A stretch of 55,588 bases of DNA from Clostridiales bacterium (lineage in GTDB: Bacteria > Bacillota > Clostridia > Oscillospirales > Oscillospiraceae): assembly GCA_021202515.1 (NCBI GenBank), contig JAJQCW010000070.1, positions 1-55,588 of the forward strand, in the 5' to 3' direction. The position numbers and the translations under genes are program-made. The notes beneath the pieces were generated by a model. It saw only the letters and a list, made by a program, of their open reading frames with translations, made no database searches and had not been told where the DNA came from. The first letter of the stretch is position 1. Every line of letters starts with the position of its first letter. Below, piece after piece: positions 52,409 to 55,588 of the stretch.

Positions 52409-53833
52409 TTACGTATACGCCGCCCAGGGCAGCTCCCCAGTGGCTCTGGCCTGGCTGATGGCGTAGTCCGCCGACGCCTTGCCCACCACCTTGCCGTCCA
52501 GGGTGACATAGGTGTTGATGGTGACGGTCTGATTCCCACCGCTGGAAGAGGCCAGCTTGTTGGCGATTTGTGTCGCCACGATGTCCGCCCACTGGGTATT
52601 GCGCTCCAGCGGCACGATGGCCTCCTGCCCGGCCTCGCCCGCTACGGTGTTCCCGAACAGGGTCGCCCGGTCCACGATGCCGCCGCGGGCGGCGAATTTG
52701 ATAGTAGGCCAGCCTTTCAGCCCCAGCGCCTTGTAGACCGCCTTTTTGACCGCGCCCACGTTGGTGGAGTAGGTGATGGTCAGGCTCAGCGTCTTGTTTT
52801 TCCAGCCGGATTTGAATTTGCTCCAGAGGTCCGCCGCTGTGTTTTTCAGGCTGTTGGTGATGCTCACCGACCGGGTCCCCCACTTCTCCTTGAACGTACT
52901 CCACAGGCTGCTGGCAGAGGTTTTCAGGCTGTTGACAATGGAAACCGCCCGGCTGCCCCAGTCGTCCTTGAAGCTGCTCCACAGGCTGCTTGCCGTACTT
53001 TTCAGGCTGTTGGCGATGCTCACTGCCACACCGGAGAGCTTGCCCCAGGCCGTTTTGAAGGCGTTCCACACCTCGCTGGCCGTTTTGGAGAGTGTGACAC
53101 TGATGCTCACCGCCAAATCCGATTGCAGCAGGTCGTTTACGCCATCAGCTACGCCCTCCATCTGCTCCGCCAGCCGCGTGAAGCCCTCGCCCAGCCCTTC
53201 GATGACTGCCACAATACCCTCACCGGCCCAAGCCGCCAGCGGCGACAAAAAGGTGTCCCAAATGGCCTGCCCGATGGGGGCCAGCACGTCCAGCGCCGCC
53301 GAAACCAGGGAAAACGCCCCGGCCAGCGCCTCAATCACCGCCGGAACCGCCTCGTCCAGCGCCCAGTTCGCCAGGGGCTTGAGGACGTTTTCATACCCCC
53401 ATTTCAGCCCGCCGCTGAGCTGCTTCGCCAGCTTTTCCGCCACCGCTTTCAGGTCCTGGAAGGCCGTCACCACCTTCCACCCCTTCAGCGCCCAGAGCTT
53501 TTTCAGCGGCGACAGCAGCCGACTGGCGATTTTCCGCACCTTTTCCAGCCATTTCGCCAGCCGCTGCAACATCGTCAACCGAGATTTCCCGCCAGAGCCG
53601 GAACTGCCGCTTTTCCTGTTGCCGCTGCTCTTTCTGCCGCTGGAACTGGAACCTGTCGCCGCCTTGCTGAGCTTGTTGATTTCATCAAAGTTCAACACGT
53701 CCCGGACGGCTTTTTTCAGGCTCGTCACGCTGGCTGTGGCGGCGCGGGTGGCCTGGGTCAGCTTGGTCAGCGCGTTGGATACGTCGCTGAGCTTTTTCGT
53801 GCCGTTGGTCAATTCATACGTTTCTTCCGCCAT
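52409..53833 (-). CDS. Phage tail tape measure protein (short)
   Basis: This 474-residue protein has a helical N-terminus (1-55), a Ser/Gly/Lys linker (57-80), a hydrophobic middle (about 150-230) and three to four 26-residue repeats (about 255-375) with pattern VSIxNSLKxxAxxLWSxFKxxW. Tape measure proteins set tail length, roughly 1.5 angstrom per residue in known phages, which would suggest a tail near 70 nm. It follows the chaperone pair, as in most siphoviruses. GAGGGGG precedes the start, which overlaps the chaperone stop by 20 nt. Confidence 0.85.
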   Translation of the reverse strand: MAEETYELTNGTKKLSDVSNALTKLTQATRAATASVTSLKKAVRDVLNFDEINKLSKAATGSSSSGRKSSGNRKSGSSGSGGKSRLTMLQRLAKWLEKVRKIASRLLSPLKKLWALKGWKVVTAFQDLKAVAEKLAKQLSGGLKWGYENVLKPLANWALDEAVPAVIEALAGAFSLVSAALDVLAPIGQAIWDTFLSPLAAWAGEGIVAVIEGLGEGFTRLAEQMEGVADGVNDLLQSDLAVSISVTLSKTASEVWNAFKTAWGKLSGVAVSIANSLKSTASSLWSSFKDDWGSRAVSIVNSLKTSASSLWSTFKEKWGTRSVSITNSLKNTAADLWSKFKSGWKNKTLSLTITYSTNVGAVKKAVYKALGLKGWPTIKFAARGGIVDRATLFGNTVAGEAGQEAIVPLERNTQWADIVATQIANKLASSSGGNQTVTINTYVTLDGKVVGKASADYAISQARATGELPWAAYT

Positions 53834-54158
53834 TGTTGCCCCCTCTCTGTGTTTTCGTCTGTGAACCGGCGTGCCGCTCCATCATCCGCCGGTACTTCTC
53901 CACCTTCCGCACTCGAATTTCCTCTTCGTTCCAGTAGGGAAACACCTCATAGACCTCGTCCAGCCGCCCTTCCGTCAGGGCCTGGGCGATGAGACCCGCC
54001 TGCTGCCAGGCAATAACTGCCTGCCGCTGGGCCACCCGCCGCTCCCGCTCCCGGTGAGCGCGGACGACCTCGGCCACCTCTCCCCAGGTCAGGTCCTCCA
54101 CCTCCCAGGGCGACAGCCCGGCAATTTCCCCCTCCTGTACCAGCTCGTCCAGTGTCAC
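53814..54158 (-). CDS. Tail assembly chaperone, second part (GT-like)
   Basis: This 114-residue helical, charged protein (EEEIRVRKVEKYRRMMERHA) can start at the GTG at 54158, which overlaps the TGA of the gene upstream. The frame stays open further back to a CCCTTTT slip site, so it is more likely the C-terminal half of a -1 frameshift product, as in lambda G/GT. The TLDELVQEGEIAGLSPWEVEDLTWGEV start is typical of clostridial phage chaperones (only the LSPWEV core is needed). Tape measure follows. Confidence 0.75.
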   Translation of the reverse strand: MTLDELVQEGEIAGLSPWEVEDLTWGEVAEVVRAHRERERRVAQRQAVIAWQQAGLIAQALTEGRLDEVYEVFPYWNEEEIRVRKVEKYRRMMERHAGSQTKTQRGGNNGGRNV

Positions 54159-54586
54159 TCCGCCGGAAAAGGGCGCGCCTCCGTCTCCGCCTCTTCAGGG
54201 GCCTCCTGGTCGTCCTCCAGCATCTGGAACGCCTGCTCCACCGCCTGGGCGACGCTGCGTTTCAGTTGCTCGGCCTGCTGTTCGCTGACCAGGCCCGACT
54301 GGGCCGCGATGTCGAAGGCCAGCGCCCCGAACCGGGCCTGTCCGCTCCAACCCTCGTCCACCAGCAGGTCGTAAAGGGCCTCCCCGTCGGTGATGCCGTT
54401 ATCATTGCCCCGCCAGTTCAGGGCCTCCTCCAGCAGAGCGGCCATCCGCTCGCCGTCTGTGGCCGCTGACAAAATGATTTGCAGCGGCTCCTCGCCAAAT
54501 TTCTCCCGCAGCGCCCGCTGTCCCGCCACAGTCAGCCGCAGCCGGAACTTCTGCCCGTCCAGCCGCAGAGTATAGGTTCGTTTCAT
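54155..54586 (-). CDS. Tail assembly chaperone, first part (G-like)
   Basis: This 143-residue protein begins with a beta-rich ubiquitin-like stretch (KRTYTLRLDGQKFRLRLTVA) and continues with helices and an acidic tail (EDDQEAPEEAETEARPFPAE). Its place between tail tube and tape measure, and the probable frameshift to the next frame, match phage tail chaperones. The start at 54586 has AGGAGAAGG upstream; the longer reading to 54769 crosses the intergenic repeats and is rejected. Confidence 0.8.
   Translation of the reverse strand: MKRTYTLRLDGQKFRLRLTVAGQRALREKFGEEPLQIILSAATDGERMAALLEEALNWRGNDNGITDGEALYDLLVDEGWSGQARFGALAFDIAAQSGLVSEQQAEQLKRSVAQAVEQAFQMLEDDQEAPEEAETEARPFPAE
54167..54173 (-). 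promoter_or_regulatory. Probable -1 frameshift site (CCCTTTT)
   Basis: On the minus strand, C-CCT-TTT lies in frame near the end of the first chaperone gene (Arg-Pro-Phe codons). A -1 slip gives CCC-TTT and then TCC-GGC-GGA-GTG-ACA, running without a stop into the second chaperone frame. It fits the X-XXY-YYZ rule exactly and lies 10 nt before the zero-frame TGA. Confidence 0.7.
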
Positions 54587-54707
54587 TGTTTTCCTTCTCC
54601 TTCTGTTTGAGTGATTCGTAGCTAGTGGAGTACTTTTGAATGACATAAATGTGTTTTTTTCGTCAAAGCAAGCGCTCTCCAAAGAGAACATCGGTAAAAA
54701 ATCGACC

Positions 54708-54764
54708 ACCCCTCTTGCCTCCCCTGAAAGGGGAGGGGGACCATGCGAAGCATGGTGGAGGGGT
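54708..54764. repeat. Three-stem intergenic hairpin element
   Basis: Outer arms ACCCCTC (54708-54714) and GAGGGGT (54758-54764) enclose two perfect hairpins: CCTCCCC/GGGGAGG (54718-54736) and CCATGC/GCATGG (54741-54755). Elements with this look are common between genes in gut Firmicutes. Here it sits inside the phage late operon, between tail tube and chaperone genes. Confidence 0.7.
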
Positions 54765-54800
54765 TTCACGCCGCCGGGCAGGGCGGACGGGCGGTCACTT

Positions 54801-54832
54801 ATTGCACATTGCTCATTGCAAATTGCTAATTG
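54801..54832. repeat. Degenerate 7-bp tandem repeat (TTGCNNA), copy 2
   Basis: Identical over 32 bp to 51981-52012. It lies 4 nt after the tail tube stop codon. Confidence 0.75.
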
Positions 54833-54836
54833 ATTG

Positions 54837-55247
54837 TCACGCGGGGTTTGTCACCGTCCAGTCGCTCTGGAGCATCACCACCAGCATGGCGGTGATGAGT
54901 TCGTCCACCTTGGCCCCCACCACGTAGGTGCTGACGTAGCCGGTGGAGGCGAACACCGTGCCGTCCGGCAGCGTCACCGCCACGGGAACGACGCTCTTGG
55001 CATCCTGGAGGGCTTTCAGCTTCCGGTAGTCGGAGCTGGCGTCGGCGTTGTCGAACAGGTACGTGATCTCATACGCCTGGGTATCCTGCACGCCGGGAAC
55101 ATAATGCTTCATGCTGTCCTTCATGCAGGTGGCGTCCAGCTCGGAGGGTGCGCCGCCGATGTCGCTGATCTCCTGCACGTAGTTCATCTCCACGTCGTTG
55201 ACCTTCACGGTGATGCCGATGCTGGACAGGCCTTGTACAGTTGCCAT
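54837..55247 (-). CDS. Phage major tail (tube) protein
   Basis: This 136-residue beta-rich protein contains VNDVEMNYVQEISDIGGAPS, then ELDATCMKDSMKHYVPGVQD, the typical pattern of short siphovirus tail tube proteins in which an E-(x)D(x)T segment follows the first strands. Length suits the family. It is the first gene of the visible late operon; the head and connector genes should lie beyond the right edge. The start ATG at 55247 lies inside the first copy of the 164-bp tandem repeat, with GGAAGGA upstream. Confidence 0.85.
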   Translation of the reverse strand: MATVQGLSSIGITVKVNDVEMNYVQEISDIGGAPSELDATCMKDSMKHYVPGVQDTQAYEITYLFDNADASSDYRKLKALQDAKSVVPVAVTLPDGTVFASTGYVSTYVVGAKVDELITAMLVVMLQSDWTVTNPA

Positions 55248-55588
55248 ATTTTATCCTTCCCTTCTCTTATTTCATCGTTATGTGTTTTCTCTTGCACTGT
55301 TGGAACGACCACGGCAACTGTACAGGAAAGGAGCGCCTGCGGCGTTTATCCCACTCGCCCGGAAACGTGCCACCGGCACGTTTCTTTTTCGGGCTCACCC
55401 TGCGTTGCCATATTTTATCCTTCCCTTCTCTTATTTCATCGTTATGTGTTTTCTCTTGCACTGTTGGAACGACCACGGCAACTGTACAGGAAAGGAGCGC
55501 CTGCGGCGTTTATCCCACTCGCCCGGAAACGTGCCACCGGCACGTTTCTTTTTCGGGCTCACCCTGCGTTGCCATATTTTATCCTTCC
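55241..55588. repeat. 164-bp tandem direct repeat at the window edge
   Basis: Units start at 55241, 55405 and 55569 (period 164), the third cut off after 20 nt by the window end. Copies look identical by eye. Each holds the tail gene's ribosome-binding site and ATG region, a perfect hairpin AAACGTGCC/GGCACGTTT and an A-rich part. The second copy's ATG opens only a 21-codon frame. It may be real or an assembly-end artefact. Confidence 0.85.

Noticed and set aside
16194-54832. CRISPR array from the short regular repeats
   Set aside because: The units are 7 bp and contiguous, without 30-40 bp spacers, and there are no cas genes.

Overview
The window looks like a stretch of a GC-rich, anaerobic, spore-forming Firmicute of the gut Oscillospiraceae type (Flavonifractor, Pseudoflavonifractor or Intestinimonas-like). 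This rests on gene content and codon use only: a V-type ATPase in Enterococcus-like gene order, an Rnf complex, SpoVT, NiaR, twin-arginine-exported flavin reductases, and strong AGGAGG ribosome-binding sites. No rRNA, tRNA, CRISPR array or transposase was seen.

Layout. 1-9.3 kb: a complete V/A-type ATPase operon (ntpF-I-K-E-C-G-A-B-D, + strand) whose rotor subunit keeps the residues known to bind Na+. 9.5-12.2 kb: a HAD phosphatase and an unlinked acyl-CoA carboxyltransferase, each with its own promoter. A 53-bp intergenic element occurs in inverted orientation at both ends of this block. 12.3-19.6 kb (- strand): metallophosphoesterase, an unusual cytosolic ParB-like/BMP fusion, a lipase-like hydrolase, an L,D-transpeptidase, a LysR regulator and a thioredoxin-fold [2Fe-2S] ferredoxin with a long structured leader. 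20-28 kb: a TetR regulator, a four-gene sugar-type ABC importer (- strand) and a divergent operon of two nitroreductase-like proteins plus a Cys-cluster protein. The three promoters share a GTCGAA-centred motif.

28.2-43.5 kb is the most striking part. One 13-kb head-to-tail minus-strand array encodes a Tat translocase (two TatA/B-like proteins and TatC), three Tat-exported FMN/FAD reductases, and then a whole Rnf complex in which RnfD and RnfG are fused. A MerR regulator is divergent at its head, and the flavin transferase ApbE follows that regulator. The layout suggests a self-contained respiratory module: Rnf moves electrons and ions, ApbE attaches FMN outside the membrane, Tat exports the folded reductases, and these reduce an unknown extracellular acceptor. 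The Na+ type V-ATPase could use or build the same ion gradient.

43.6-47.5 kb: SpoVT, a DUF1667 protein, a PfoR-like EIIC membrane protein behind a consensus promoter with a 34-bp palindromic operator, a CsoR-type metal regulator and NiaR. 47.5-55.6 kb: the late end of a siphovirus-like prophage on the minus strand (tail tube, tail chaperone pair with a probable -1 frameshift, tape measure, tail-tip proteins, SH3/NlpC-like protein, holin, lysozyme-type endolysin). It continues past the right edge, where a 164-bp unit is tandemly repeated. Degenerate 7-bp tandem repeats recur between genes in both chromosome and prophage.
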